44,339 bases of DNA from Pseudorhodoplanes sp. Lineage in GTDB: Bacteria > Pseudomonadota > Alphaproteobacteria > Rhizobiales > Xanthobacteraceae. Both the position numbers and the translations under genes were made by a program. The number at the start of each line of letters is the position of its first letter. The stretch's first letter is position 1. Location: contig JALHOD010000025.1 in assembly GCA_022843165.1 (NCBI GenBank), positions 1 through 44,339 of the forward strand, given 5' to 3'. The notes beneath the pieces are model-generated. The model was given only the letters and a program-made list of their open reading frames with translations, ran no database searches and had not been told where the DNA came from. Positions 1 to 7,848 of the stretch are shown in pieces.

Positions 1-7
1 GAAAAAA

Positions 8-84
8 TGGCGCGCCCGAAGAGATTCGAACTCCTGACCCCCAGATTCGTAGTCTGGTGCTCTATCCAGCTGAGCTACGGGCGC
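8..84 (-). tRNA. tRNA-Arg (anticodon ACG)
   Basis: On the minus strand the sequence folds as a complete cloverleaf. The acceptor arms GCGCCCG (84-78) and CGGGCGC (18-12) pair over 7 bp. The anticodon stem CCAGA/TCTGG encloses the loop CTACGAA, which gives anticodon ACG. A T-arm with GTTCGAATC is present. The discriminator base G is followed by a genome-encoded CCA at 10-8. Just beyond the CCA the minus strand runs into a T tract, a plausible transcription end. ACG reads CGN arginine codons after A34 is deaminated to inosine. No integrase or att-like repeat lies beside it within the window. Confidence 0.97.
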
Positions 85-123
85 GTATCGCGTGCGACCA
101 TAACGCCGGCGCGCGACGGGCGA

Positions 124-152
124 TAGCTATAGCCCGGGCCTCCTATTGGCAA
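124..152 (-). promoter_or_regulatory. Predicted sigma-70 promoter of the tRNA-Arg gene
   Basis: Minus strand: -35-like TTGCCA (152-147), a 17-bp spacer, and -10-like TAGCTA (129-124). This would start transcription about 30 bases before the tRNA 5' end. The match is by eye to the sigma-70 consensus only. Confidence 0.35.
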
Positions 153-167
153 GGGATTTTGAACGTT

Positions 168-1631
168 TCAGGCCCGTGCGCGCTCGGGCCGGTGCGCGTC
201 CAGATCGACCGCCCGATCGGGAATGCTGAACTGGAACGTCGCCCCGATGGTGCCGTCAATCAGCCGGATTTCGCCGCCATGGGCATGCACCAGTTCGGCC
301 GCGATGGCGAGGCCGAGGCCTGATCCGCCCATGCGGGTGGAGCCCTGGAAGGCCTCGAACAGATGTTCGCGCGCACGCGGCGGCAAGCCCGGACCGGTAT
401 CCGACACCTCGATCACTACCACGGCGCCCTCGCGCCGGCCGGTCATCCGGATCTGATCGCGTGACGGATCGTTGGGGGCGCGGCTTTCCAGCGCCTGAGC
501 GGCATTGCGCGCAAGATTCAGCAACACGCGCAGAAGCTGATCATGGTCGGCATCGACCTCGATGCCGCGTTCGATGGCTGTGATCCACGCGATCCCACTG
601 TCCTCCATCAGACCGAGAGTCTCTCGTACCTCCTCGACCAGCGATTCAAGGCCGACCATTCTGCGATCGGGCGGCGGTTCCTGGGCGCGGCCGTAAGACA
701 ATGTCGACTGACAAAACGCGATGGCGCGCTCCAGCGCGCGCACCAGCTTGGGTGCGAAGCGCTGTACGCGCGGATCCGGCAAGGTCGACAATTGATCGGA
801 CACCAGCTGCGCCGAAGCCAGCAAATTGCGAAGATCGTGATTGATCTTCGACACCGCCAGCCCCAGCGCCGCCAGCCGGTTCTTCTGATGCAGCATGGAT
901 GCCAAATCGCGCTGCATCGTCGCCAATTCGCGCTCCGTCGTTCCGATTTCATCCTCGCGCTTGGAGGCCAGCATGACACGGGAGAAATCTTCCGGGTCGG
1001 CGCGGAACCACACCATGTTGGCCGTAATCCGCCGCATTGGACGCACAAAGAGATAATGAAGCGCGAGATAAACCAGGGCCGCCGTGATCGCCGAGATAAT
1101 CAGAGACAAGAGCAGAATGTTCCAGGAGAAGCGCAACATCGCCCGTTGCAAAGGCGCGTTGTCGATGACGATTTCAACAAACTCCCCGCCGCGCGGCGCC
1201 GGGCCGATGACTCGCAAAATATAATCGCGGGGATCAGTCATGGCGTGAAACGCGTCCACGATCGCGCCAACCCATGACACATCGCGCATATCGAAATCGC
1301 GATGAATTTCCTGCGGCATATCGGAGACGGCCAGCAACCGCCGCTGCTGACCCGTCTTCATCGCAACCGCACGCGCCCCGATGCTGCTCAGGATCTGCCG
1401 CGCCAGGCTTTCCGGAACCATGCCGCTGGGTGCCGCGTCCAGGACCAGCGCCGCGGTATGCGCAGCCGCCAGCCGGTCGTTGAGCCAGTTCACGCGGAAA
1501 TTGGCGACCGACGGCACATAGATCAGGACTTCCGCCATCATGATGAACAGCGTCGTCAGGACAAGCAGTTTGCCCGAAAGCCCGAAACGCGGCTCGCGCG
1601 GAGGACTGATATGTTTGCGTCTGCGTGCCAT
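168..1631 (-). CDS. Membrane sensor histidine kinase
   Basis: A 487-residue protein. Transmembrane segments lie at about 21-43 and 171-192, around a roughly 125-residue probably periplasmic sensor region. A HAMP-like linker follows to about 245. The dimerisation/phosphoacceptor helix carries SKINHDLRNLLAS, with His265 as the likely phosphorylated residue. The HATPase domain shows the N box LNLARNAAQAL (371-381), G1 DTGPGLP (411-417) and G2 GGSGLGLAI (435-443). The ATG is preceded by AGGA at good spacing. No response regulator is adjacent, so it is an orphan kinase here. It starts 24 bases after the flavoprotein gene and is probably the last gene of a three-gene operon. The signal it senses cannot be read from the sequence. 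Confidence 0.93.
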   Translation of the reverse strand: MARRRKHISPPREPRFGLSGKLLVLTTLFIMMAEVLIYVPSVANFRVNWLNDRLAAAHTAALVLDAAPSGMVPESLARQILSSIGARAVAMKTGQQRRLLAVSDMPQEIHRDFDMRDVSWVGAIVDAFHAMTDPRDYILRVIGPAPRGGEFVEIVIDNAPLQRAMLRFSWNILLLSLIISAITAALVYLALHYLFVRPMRRITANMVWFRADPEDFSRVMLASKREDEIGTTERELATMQRDLASMLHQKNRLAALGLAVSKINHDLRNLLASAQLVSDQLSTLPDPRVQRFAPKLVRALERAIAFCQSTLSYGRAQEPPPDRRMVGLESLVEEVRETLGLMEDSGIAWITAIERGIEVDADHDQLLRVLLNLARNAAQALESRAPNDPSRDQIRMTGRREGAVVVIEVSDTGPGLPPRAREHLFEAFQGSTRMGGSGLGLAIAAELVHAHGGEIRLIDGTIGATFQFSIPDRAVDLDAHRPERARA

Positions 1632-1655
1632 CGTGTTCCTGCGGCGACCGGAAAA

Positions 1656-3104
1656 TCAGCCGAACCGGCGCAGCAAGTTTATGATGCGGCGCAGCAAGGG
1701 ACTCGTCAAACTGGCCGCAAAAAAGTCAATGGCCGCGCGCTTTCCGGCTTCCGCACGGGTCGGGTAAGGTAACACCACCGACGTCATGGCGCGGATATTC
1801 AGCCCTTGGTTGACCGCGAGCGACCAGGTCGAAATCAGTTCCCCGGCCTGCGTCCCGACAATGGTGGCCCCCAATATCCTGCCGCGTTTGGTGGTAACGA
1901 CCTTTACATGGCCCCGCGTGTCGCGTTCGGTTTGCGCGCGATCGTTGTCGCAAAATGGCCATCGCAGTATACGGATCGATGCATGCCGCTGCCGTGCGTC
2001 GGCTTCCGTCAGTCCCACATGCGCAAGTTCCGGATCGGTGAACGTCACACGCGGCACGATATCGTCGTTGACCGACACCGGGAGCCGGAACACGGCGTTC
2101 CTGATCACAAGCCCTGCATGATAATTGGCAAGATGGGTGAATTGCTGTCCGCCGGCGGCGTCTCCGATGGCATAGACACGCCTGTTGGTGGTCTGCAACC
2201 CCTTGTTCACAATGATGCCCGCAGGCCCGGCCTTCACGCCGGCTTTGTCGAGATCGAGCCCGTCAACGACAACGCGCCGCCCGGTCGCAACCAGCAAGTG
2301 ACTGCCTTCGAGCACTTCGCTGCCGTCCGGTATCTCGACCGTGATTTTCACACTGCCGCCTTTGATGCGCGACATGCGCGTGACCTTGGCGCCCGGACGG
2401 ATGATGACGTCTTCCCGTGCAAGCTGGTCAAGAATGACCCGCGCGCATTCCGGATCTTCTTTCGTCAGCGGCCTCGCCGCTTCGAGCACCGTCACCCGCG
2501 CGCCGAGCCGCCGATAGGCTTGCGCCAGTTCGAGTCCGATCGGTCCACCGCCGATCACGATCAGATGCGATGGACATTCCTTCAGGTCGAAGATCGTTTC
2601 GTTGGTCAGATAAGGCGTCTTGTCGATGCCGGGAATGGGCGGAACAGCAGGAGACGAGCCGGTGGCAATGACAAAGCGGCGCGCTTTCACCAGCCATTTG
2701 GTTCCCGCGGCAACGGTATCAGCGTCAACGAAGCGCGCTTCGGCTGTCAACACTTTCACGCCCATCCCGGTGAAGCGCTGGACCGAATCGTTCGGTGCAA
2801 TCGCCGCAATGACCTCGTGGATGTGGCGATGGAGCCGATCGAAAGCGATGTCGGTTCCTTTCACAGTTACGCCGAGACCACCGCCGGTGCGGGCATCATG
2901 AGCACGCTTCGCCGCTGCGATCAGCGCCTTGGACGGCACGCAACCGGTATTCAGGCAGTCGCCGCCCATCCTGGCCTTCTCGATCAGCACAACCGGCACG
3001 CCGAGGACCGCGGCCGCCGCCGCAACCGAAAGGCCGCCGGAACCGGCGCCGATCACGCAGATGTCGGGTGTTAGGATTTCGGGCATCCCGGCTGCTTTCA
3101 CCAT
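1656..3104 (-). CDS. FAD-dependent disulfide oxidoreductase, mercuric-reductase-like
   Basis: A 482-residue class I flavoprotein disulfide reductase. It has an N-terminal FAD Rossmann motif VIGAGSGG (17-24), the redox-active disulfide CLNTGC with Cys50 and Cys55, and an NAD(P)H motif VIGGGPIGLELAQ in the middle. The dimer interface contains PYPTRAEAGK near the C terminus. Lipoamide dehydrogenases have His-Pro-Thr-x-x-Glu there; this protein has Tyr in place of the catalytic His, as MerA does. It lacks both the N-terminal metal-binding domain and the C-terminal Cys pair of true MerA, so mercury reduction is not supported and the substrate is unknown. ATG at 3104 with AGGA five bases upstream is preferred; the downstream ATG at 3086 is possible. 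It lies 10 bases after the TVP38 gene. Confidence 0.9.
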   Translation of the reverse strand: MVKAAGMPEILTPDICVIGAGSGGLSVAAAAAVLGVPVVLIEKARMGGDCLNTGCVPSKALIAAAKRAHDARTGGGLGVTVKGTDIAFDRLHRHIHEVIAAIAPNDSVQRFTGMGVKVLTAEARFVDADTVAAGTKWLVKARRFVIATGSSPAVPPIPGIDKTPYLTNETIFDLKECPSHLIVIGGGPIGLELAQAYRRLGARVTVLEAARPLTKEDPECARVILDQLAREDVIIRPGAKVTRMSRIKGGSVKITVEIPDGSEVLEGSHLLVATGRRVVVDGLDLDKAGVKAGPAGIIVNKGLQTTNRRVYAIGDAAGGQQFTHLANYHAGLVIRNAVFRLPVSVNDDIVPRVTFTDPELAHVGLTEADARQRHASIRILRWPFCDNDRAQTERDTRGHVKVVTTKRGRILGATIVGTQAGELISTWSLAVNQGLNIRAMTSVVLPYPTRAEAGKRAAIDFFAASLTSPLLRRIINLLRRFG

Positions 3105-3114
3105 CCGGTCCTGA

Positions 3115-3954
3115 TCATGGCCGGGCTGTCGGGCCGCGCAGCCGCTTGACGACGACCGGAATCAGCGCGAGCAGCCCGAGCACAGCAAAGGCCGCCAGCA
3201 AGTGCGGAGTCAGCGCCGCGCCAATGTCGAAATCGATCCTGCAATCGCCTCGCCCTGCCGCCTCGCAATCGTGAAAGCTTTGCGCCTGCGACTCGATCAC
3301 GCTGTTGAGTCCGACGCCGACAAACGCGAACGCGAATGTCGCCGGAATGATACCCAGCGCTGTTGCGGCGACAAAGGGTGCCAGACGCACGCCGACCAGG
3401 GCGGGTGCAAGATTGACCAGAAAAAAGGGGAAAACCGGCACCAGCCGGAGAAACAACAGATAGTTGAACGCGTCTTCGCGAAAACCCTGCGCCAATTTTG
3501 CAAGGCGCGGTCCCGCGCGACGCGTCAGGATTTCGCCAAAGGCGCTGCGGGCGATCAGGAAGAGAAGAGTCGCGCCGATCGTCGCACCGATCAGCGCCGT
3601 CACCCCGCCCCAAAGACAGCCGAACAGCAATCCGCCGGTGACGCTGAGGATCGTACCGCCCGGCAGCGACAGCGTCACGACCGCCACATAGATCGCGACG
3701 AACGCCGCCAGCGCCACCACGAAATGGCGCCCAACCAGATCCGCCAGCGTGGCGTGGTGGCGAGCGAGATTTTCCAGCGACAGGGCGCGATGCCAGCCCA
3801 TGGCGAAAATCACCAGCGCCAGGATCGCGATCAGCACAAGCGGAGCGAACCGGCGCGAGGCGTCTGCAGGCTTTTCCGCTCTCCCCGAAGGCATGTCCGT
3901 TTCCAGGTCCCGCATGCCGTCCTCGCCGCTGCCTTGGGGCCATAACCCGCCCAT
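3115..3954 (-). CDS. TVP38/TMEM64 family (VTT domain) membrane protein
   Basis: A 279-residue polytopic membrane protein. A first hydrophobic helix lies around residues 38-55. It is followed by the VTT/SNARE-associated domain with the pattern LSLPGGTILSVTGGLLFG, an ARSAFGEIL segment, and VPVFPFFLVNLAPALVGV. The family (DedA superfamily) includes membrane scramblases and putative transporters; the substrate here is unknown. The first 13 residues may be an over-extension, because a second ATG at 3915 (MRDLETD) is also plausible. It is the first gene of an apparent operon with the downstream flavoprotein and kinase, a gene pairing I recall from other bacteria. Confidence 0.85.
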   Translation of the reverse strand: MGGLWPQGSGEDGMRDLETDMPSGRAEKPADASRRFAPLVLIAILALVIFAMGWHRALSLENLARHHATLADLVGRHFVVALAAFVAIYVAVVTLSLPGGTILSVTGGLLFGCLWGGVTALIGATIGATLLFLIARSAFGEILTRRAGPRLAKLAQGFREDAFNYLLFLRLVPVFPFFLVNLAPALVGVRLAPFVAATALGIIPATFAFAFVGVGLNSVIESQAQSFHDCEAAGRGDCRIDFDIGAALTPHLLAAFAVLGLLALIPVVVKRLRGPTARP

Positions 3955-4111
3955 CTCACGAAAGTCGCAGCGATCTATACACTCCCCCCATCCGGCTCCA
4001 TGTCACTGTTTTTTGAGGACAAACGTGAACGAAACCGCCTCAGGCCGCCTGAACCCACTCGGCCCGGCGCCAAATTCGGGCAACCAAATACGGTTAAAGA
4101 GCCCGTTTGCA

Positions 4112-4140
4112 TTGACGAAAGCGGCCTGCCTCCCTTATAA
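4112..4140 (+). promoter_or_regulatory. Strong sigma-70-type promoter for rpmH-rnpA-yidC
   Basis: TTGACG (4112-4117), a 17-bp spacer, and TTATAA (4135-4140). This predicts a start near 4147 and a leader of about 100 bases before the rpmH GTG. It is among the best consensus matches in the window, as expected for a ribosomal protein gene. Confidence 0.7.
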
Positions 4141-4250
4141 GCCGCGTGAATTTGAGCGCCGGTGCCCCTGCGGAAAAGCAGGCGAAAACCGCCCCGGCGA
4201 CGGCACCCTCACCATCCGGCGTTACGCCGCGACCAGCGGAGACCATACGC

Positions 4251-4385
4251 GTGAAACGGACCTATCAACCGAGCAAGCTCGTGCGGAAGCGCCGTCACGG
4301 ATTCCGCGCCCGCATGGCCACCGTCGGTGGCCGCAAGGTCGTCGCCACCCGCCGCGCGCGCGGTCGCAAGCGCCTCAGCGCCTGA
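4251..4385 (+). CDS. rpmH: 50S ribosomal protein L34
   Basis: A 44-residue, very basic protein that starts [17 protein letters not shown] and ends [11 protein letters not shown], which is the complete L34 family sequence and length. The start is a GTG at 4251 with GGAGA upstream. The same frame stays open back to another GTG at 4146, but that would add 35 residues foreign to L34 and would sit on the predicted transcription start, so it is rejected. L34 is a late-assembling protein of the large subunit. It is followed directly by rnpA, the usual bacterial arrangement. Confidence 0.97.
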   Translation: MKRTYQPSKLVRKRRHGFRARMATVGGRKVVATRRARGRKRLSA

Positions 4386-4416
4386 CATGGCGGGCCGAAA
4401 AGCCGGCCCTGCTGCA

Positions 4417-4794
4417 ATGGAACGTTTGAGGCAACGGGCGGATTTTCTGGCCGCTGCGACGGGCATCAAGGTTCCGTCCGCCGCCTTTGTCCTGCAAGCC
4501 CGCAAACGCCAAGACCAAGGTCGGGTTCGGGTCGGCTTTACGGTATCCAAAAAGGTCGGCAATGCAGTCGAGCGTAATCGCGTCCGGCGCCGGCTGCGCG
4601 AGGCGGTCAGGCTGAGCGGTGGCATACATTTCCAGGCCGGACACGACTATGTCCTGATCGGGCGGCGAACGGCGCTGGGACTGAATTTCGACCGGATCAG
4701 GCAGGATTTGGAAATCGCGGTAAAGCGGGTCCATTCCCGCAAAGCCGCCACGGCCGGCAGGCAGCCGGCCCCCTCTATCGAGAGTGCAGGATGA
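4417..4794 (+). CDS. rnpA: Ribonuclease P protein component
   Basis: A 125-residue basic protein with the RNase P protein signature NAVERNRVRRRLREAV and the upstream VGFTVSKKVG strand. It assists the catalytic RNA in removing 5' leaders from pre-tRNAs. The start MERLRQRADF aligns with the family N terminus. An in-frame ATG at 4387, two bases after the rpmH stop, would add ten residues and cannot be excluded, because neither start has a clear ribosome-binding site. The stop overlaps the yidC ATG by four bases (ATGA), suggesting translational coupling. Confidence 0.94.
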   Translation: MERLRQRADFLAAATGIKVPSAAFVLQARKRQDQGRVRVGFTVSKKVGNAVERNRVRRRLREAVRLSGGIHFQAGHDYVLIGRRTALGLNFDRIRQDLEIAVKRVHSRKAATAGRQPAPSIESAG

Positions 4795-6632
4795 ACGACC
4801 AAAAGAACATGCTGCTGGCCATCGGGCTCTCCGCCTTGGTTCTGATCGTGTGGCAATATTTCGTCGGCCTGCCGCAGATGGACAAGCAGCGCCAGGAAGC
4901 GCAGCTCAAGCAACAGCAGACCCAGCAGCAGCAAGTGCCGGGCGCACCAGGCGCACCGGCCGCCCCCGCGCAACCGGGCAGCGCCGCACCGCAAGTGCCC
5001 GGACAGTCGGCCGCCATTCCCGGCGCGCAACTGACCCGCGAGGCGATCATTGCCGCCTCTCCTCGCGTCGCCATCGACACCACCGACATCAAGGGCTCGA
5101 TCGCGCTCAAGGGCGCCCGCATCGACGACATCGCGCTGGTAAAGTTCCGCGAGACCGTCGATCCGAAATCGCCGCCAATCTTCTTGCTGTCGCCGTCAGG
5201 CTCGCCACATCCGTTCTATTCGGAATTCGGCTGGGTCGCCGGCAGCGGCGCCAAGGTGAAACTGCCGAATGCCGATACCGTCTGGACCCAGCAAGGCGCC
5301 GGTCCCCTGGCCGTCGGACGCCCGGTCACGCTGACCTACAATAACGGCGAGGGGCTGGAATTCCGCCGCGTCATCACGGTGGACGACAAATATCTCTTCA
5401 CCATCGAGGACAGCGTCGCGAACAAGACCGCCGCACCGATTTCGCTGTTCCCTTATGCGCTGATCTCCCGTCACGGTCTGCCGCCGACGCTCGGCTATTA
5501 CATCCTGCATGAAGGCCTGATCGGCGTGCTGGGCGAACAGGGCCTGAAGGAAGTCACCTATTCCGATATCGAGAAAGCAAAAGAGCAGACCTTCAAGGTC
5601 ACCAATGCCTGGCTCGGCATCACCGACAAATACTGGGCGGCGACATTGCTGCCGGAGAACACCGCCAACCTGCAGGCCCGCTTTTCGGCCGGCACGCTGG
5701 GCACGCTCAAGACCTTCCAGACCGATTATCTGCTCGACCAGCAGACCATCGCGCCGGGCGCGACCGGCACCGCCAAGGCCCGCCTGTTCGCCGGCGCCAA
5801 GGAAACCAACGTCGTCGACAACTACGACAAGACACTCGGCCTCAACCGTTTCGAACTCCTGATCGACTGGGGCTGGTTCTATTTCATAACCAAGCCGCTG
5901 TTCTGGGTGATCGACTGGCTGTTCCGCTATCTCGGCAATTTCGGTCTGGCCATCCTCGCCGTTACCGTCATCATCAAGCTGGTCTTCTTCCCGCTCGCCA
6001 ACAAATCTTACGCTTCGATGGCGAAGATGAAGGCCGTGCAGCCGGAAATGACGGCGATCCGCGAGCGCTACGCCGAGGACAAGGTCAAGCAGCAGCAGGC
6101 GCTGATGGAACTGTACAAGAAAGAGAAGATCAATCCGTTGGCCGGCTGCTTGCCGATCCTGGTGCAGATCCCGGTCTTCTTCGCGCTCTACAAGGTGCTG
6201 TTCGTCACCATCGAGATGCGGCATGCGCCGTTCTTCGGCTGGATCAAGGACCTGGCCGCGCCCGATCCGACTAACCTATTCAGCCTATTTGGACTATTGC
6301 CTGAACCAACGGCGTACCTTGGAGTGGCCATAGGGTCGTTCCTAGCACTCGGCATCTGGCCGATCATCATGGGTGTCACGATGTGGTTCCAGATGAAGCT
6401 CAACCCGTCGCCGCCGGACCCGACCCAGAAGATGATCTTCGACTGGATGCCACTCATCTTCACGTTCATGCTGGCGAGCTTCCCGGCGGGTCTCGTGATC
6501 TACTGGGCCTGGAACAACACGCTCTCGGTGCTGCAGCAATCTTACATCATGAGCAAGCACGGCGCCAAAATCGAGTTGTGGGACAACATCAAAGAGCTGT
6601 TCGGAAAGAAGAAAGCGCCGCCCGCCTCCTGA
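4791..6632 (+). CDS. yidC: Membrane protein insertase YidC/Oxa1
   Basis: A 613-residue insertase of the Gram-negative type. TM1 lies at about 6-24, followed by a Q/P/A-rich linker (about 37-75), a large periplasmic beta domain to about 345, and then the conserved insertase helices. These include the PLANKSYASMAKMKAVQPEM coiled-coil region, NPLAGCLPILVQIPVFFALY, and a C-terminal FPAGLVIYWAWNNTLSVLQQ. It inserts and folds inner-membrane proteins, alone or with SecYEG. Its ATG overlaps the rnpA stop. A 26-codon stretch at 6270-6347 uses codons that are rare in the neighbouring sequence (four CTA, one ATA, two GGA, CTT, TTG). It encodes the loop between two of the conserved helices and is discussed as a finding. 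Confidence 0.98.
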   Translation: MNDQKNMLLAIGLSALVLIVWQYFVGLPQMDKQRQEAQLKQQQTQQQQVPGAPGAPAAPAQPGSAAPQVPGQSAAIPGAQLTREAIIAASPRVAIDTTDIKGSIALKGARIDDIALVKFRETVDPKSPPIFLLSPSGSPHPFYSEFGWVAGSGAKVKLPNADTVWTQQGAGPLAVGRPVTLTYNNGEGLEFRRVITVDDKYLFTIEDSVANKTAAPISLFPYALISRHGLPPTLGYYILHEGLIGVLGEQGLKEVTYSDIEKAKEQTFKVTNAWLGITDKYWAATLLPENTANLQARFSAGTLGTLKTFQTDYLLDQQTIAPGATGTAKARLFAGAKETNVVDNYDKTLGLNRFELLIDWGWFYFITKPLFWVIDWLFRYLGNFGLAILAVTVIIKLVFFPLANKSYASMAKMKAVQPEMTAIRERYAEDKVKQQQALMELYKKEKINPLAGCLPILVQIPVFFALYKVLFVTIEMRHAPFFGWIKDLAAPDPTNLFSLFGLLPEPTAYLGVAIGSFLALGIWPIIMGVTMWFQMKLNPSPPDPTQKMIFDWMPLIFTFMLASFPAGLVIYWAWNNTLSVLQQSYIMSKHGAKIELWDNIKELFGKKKAPPAS

Positions 6633-6645
6633 CCGGCACAACATC

Positions 6646-7290
6646 ATGACGGCCGACTTCACCCGCGGAGAAATGGAAGCCGGCCGCGCGCTGTTCGCGG
6701 CCGACTGGCAATTTGCTTGGGCGGCGCGCTCGATGGAGACGCTGCCCAAGATGACGGGCATCGAGATCGCCTTTGCCGGCCGCTCCAATGTCGGCAAGTC
6801 GAGCCTGATCAACGCGCTCACCAATCGCAAGGCGCTGGCGCGCACCTCCAACACGCCGGGCCGCACCCAGGAAATCATCTTCTTCGAGAGCGGCGGAGAT
6901 CTGCGTATCGCCGACATGCCCGGCTACGGCTATGCCGAGGCGCCGAAGGAAAAGGTGAAGGCCTGGACCGCACTGATCCATTCCTATCTGCGCGGCCGTT
7001 CCAATCTCGCCCGCGTTTATATGCTGGTCGATTCCCGTCACGGCCTGAAAAGCGCCGACATCGAAACGCTGGACCTGCTGGGACAAGCCGCGGTCAGCCA
7101 CCAGATCGTGCTGACCAAATGCGACCAGCCGAAAGCTGCTGAACTGGAAGTGCGCATCACCGAAATCGAGGCCGTGACCAGGAAGCGTGCGGCGGTGTTT
7201 CCGGGTATCCTGACGACATCCTCGCGCGAGGGCGCGGGCATCCCGGAATTGCGCGCGGCCATCGCCCGGCTGATCAAAGAACGGCTCTAG
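6646..7290 (+). CDS. engB: Ribosome biogenesis GTPase EngB (YihA/YsxC)
   Basis: A 214-residue small GTPase. G1 is GRSNVGKSS (45-53), the switch region holds TSNTPGRTQ, G3 is DMPGYG (90-95) and G4 is TKCD around residue 157. Length and motifs match the TRAFAC-family EngB group needed for large-subunit assembly. It lies 13 bases after yidC on the same strand, an arrangement common in alphaproteobacteria and consistent with one operon. Confidence 0.96.
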   Translation: MTADFTRGEMEAGRALFAADWQFAWAARSMETLPKMTGIEIAFAGRSNVGKSSLINALTNRKALARTSNTPGRTQEIIFFESGGDLRIADMPGYGYAEAPKEKVKAWTALIHSYLRGRSNLARVYMLVDSRHGLKSADIETLDLLGQAAVSHQIVLTKCDQPKAAELEVRITEIEAVTRKRAAVFPGILTTSSREGAGIPELRAAIARLIKERL

Positions 7291-7295
7291 TTTTT

Positions 7296-7333
7296 TCGCG
7301 AAATCGGACGGAAAATCGGTATCCACTTTTCCT
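7296..7333. repeat. Degenerate copy of the rhizobial-type intergenic palindrome
   Basis: The stretch after engB shares the core blocks CGGAAAA, CGGT and TCCACTTT(T)CC with the complete element at 7766-7814, but it lacks the outer inverted arms. It is probably a decayed or partial copy of the same repeat family. Confidence 0.45.
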
Positions 7334-7356
7334 GCTTTCACTTGGGGACCACAACC

Positions 7357-7722
7357 ATGATCCTGCAAATCCTGATCGCGCTGGCCGCCGTGATGGGAGC
7401 CGCGGGGATCGTGCTGGCCGCCGCCGGCGCGCATGCCAAGCCCGGCGCCGGGCTCGAAAGCGCGAGCCAGATGCTGCTGTTTCACGCCCCGGCCGTCATC
7501 GCCGCCTGCGCCGCGATCGCGCAGGGCCTGCTGTCGCGCCCGGTCGCGCTGGTCGCCGTGATCGGCCTGATCTGCGGTGTCGCGTTGTTTTCCGGCGATT
7601 TGGTGCTGCGCGCCTATGCCGGACACCGGCTGTTCCCCATGGCCGCGCCGGCCGGCGGCACCATCCTGATCGGCGCATGGATATTGCTGGCGATTGCCGC
7701 GCTCGCCGCCTTGCGATCCTGA
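7357..7722 (+). CDS. DUF423-family small membrane protein
   Basis: A 121-residue, four-helix hydrophobic protein. It has an N-terminal AAVMGAAGIVLAAAGAHA segment, a conserved Q(M)LLFHAPA segment, ALFSGDLVLRAYAG, and a C-terminal PAGGTILIGAWILLAI. These match the DUF423 (YgdD-like) pattern of GAxGAH, QxxxxHA and FSG...GG..L.GW. The ATG at 7357 is chosen because GGGGA precedes it at suitable spacing; a TTG five codons upstream is less likely. No function is known. It stands alone between two palindromic repeats. Confidence 0.8.
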   Translation: MILQILIALAAVMGAAGIVLAAAGAHAKPGAGLESASQMLLFHAPAVIAACAAIAQGLLSRPVALVAVIGLICGVALFSGDLVLRAYAGHRLFPMAAPAGGTILIGAWILLAIAALAALRS

Positions 7723-7765
7723 ACGCCCTGCCCCTTGCGCATCGAATCCCACCCCGCTTTTGCTT

Positions 7766-7814
7766 GAGCATGATCTTGTCGGAAAACCGGTTTCCACTTT
7801 CCGGGATCATGCTC
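7766..7814. repeat. Palindromic intergenic repeat with 10-bp inverted arms
   Basis: GAGCATGATC (7766-7775) and GATCATGCTC (7805-7814) are perfect inverted arms. They surround a core with GGAAAACCGG and TTTCCACTTTCCG that is itself partly palindromic. I recall this element as a common dispersed repeat in Bradyrhizobium, Rhodopseudomonas and relatives; that recollection is not checked. It lies upstream of argB and may form a cruciform or an RNA hairpin. Confidence 0.8.
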
Positions 7815-7848
7815 TAAAAGGTCCGCCGTAGCTGCAAGGACCGACCGC

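Noticed and set aside
8-167. Integrated element at the tRNA-Arg gene
   Set aside because: No integrase and no repeated tRNA end fragment are present in the window; the left side is not covered.
1806-3074. A 422-codon open frame opposite the flavoprotein gene
   Set aside because: Antisense shadow of a well-supported gene.
3955-4250. Replication origin near rpmH-rnpA-yidC
   Set aside because: No DnaA-box cluster or AT-rich unwinding element is visible and dnaA/dnaN are absent; in alphaproteobacteria these genes are commonly away from oriC.
4146-4250. N-terminal extension of L34 by 35 residues
   Set aside because: The extension is foreign to the L34 family and its GTG lies at the predicted transcription start.
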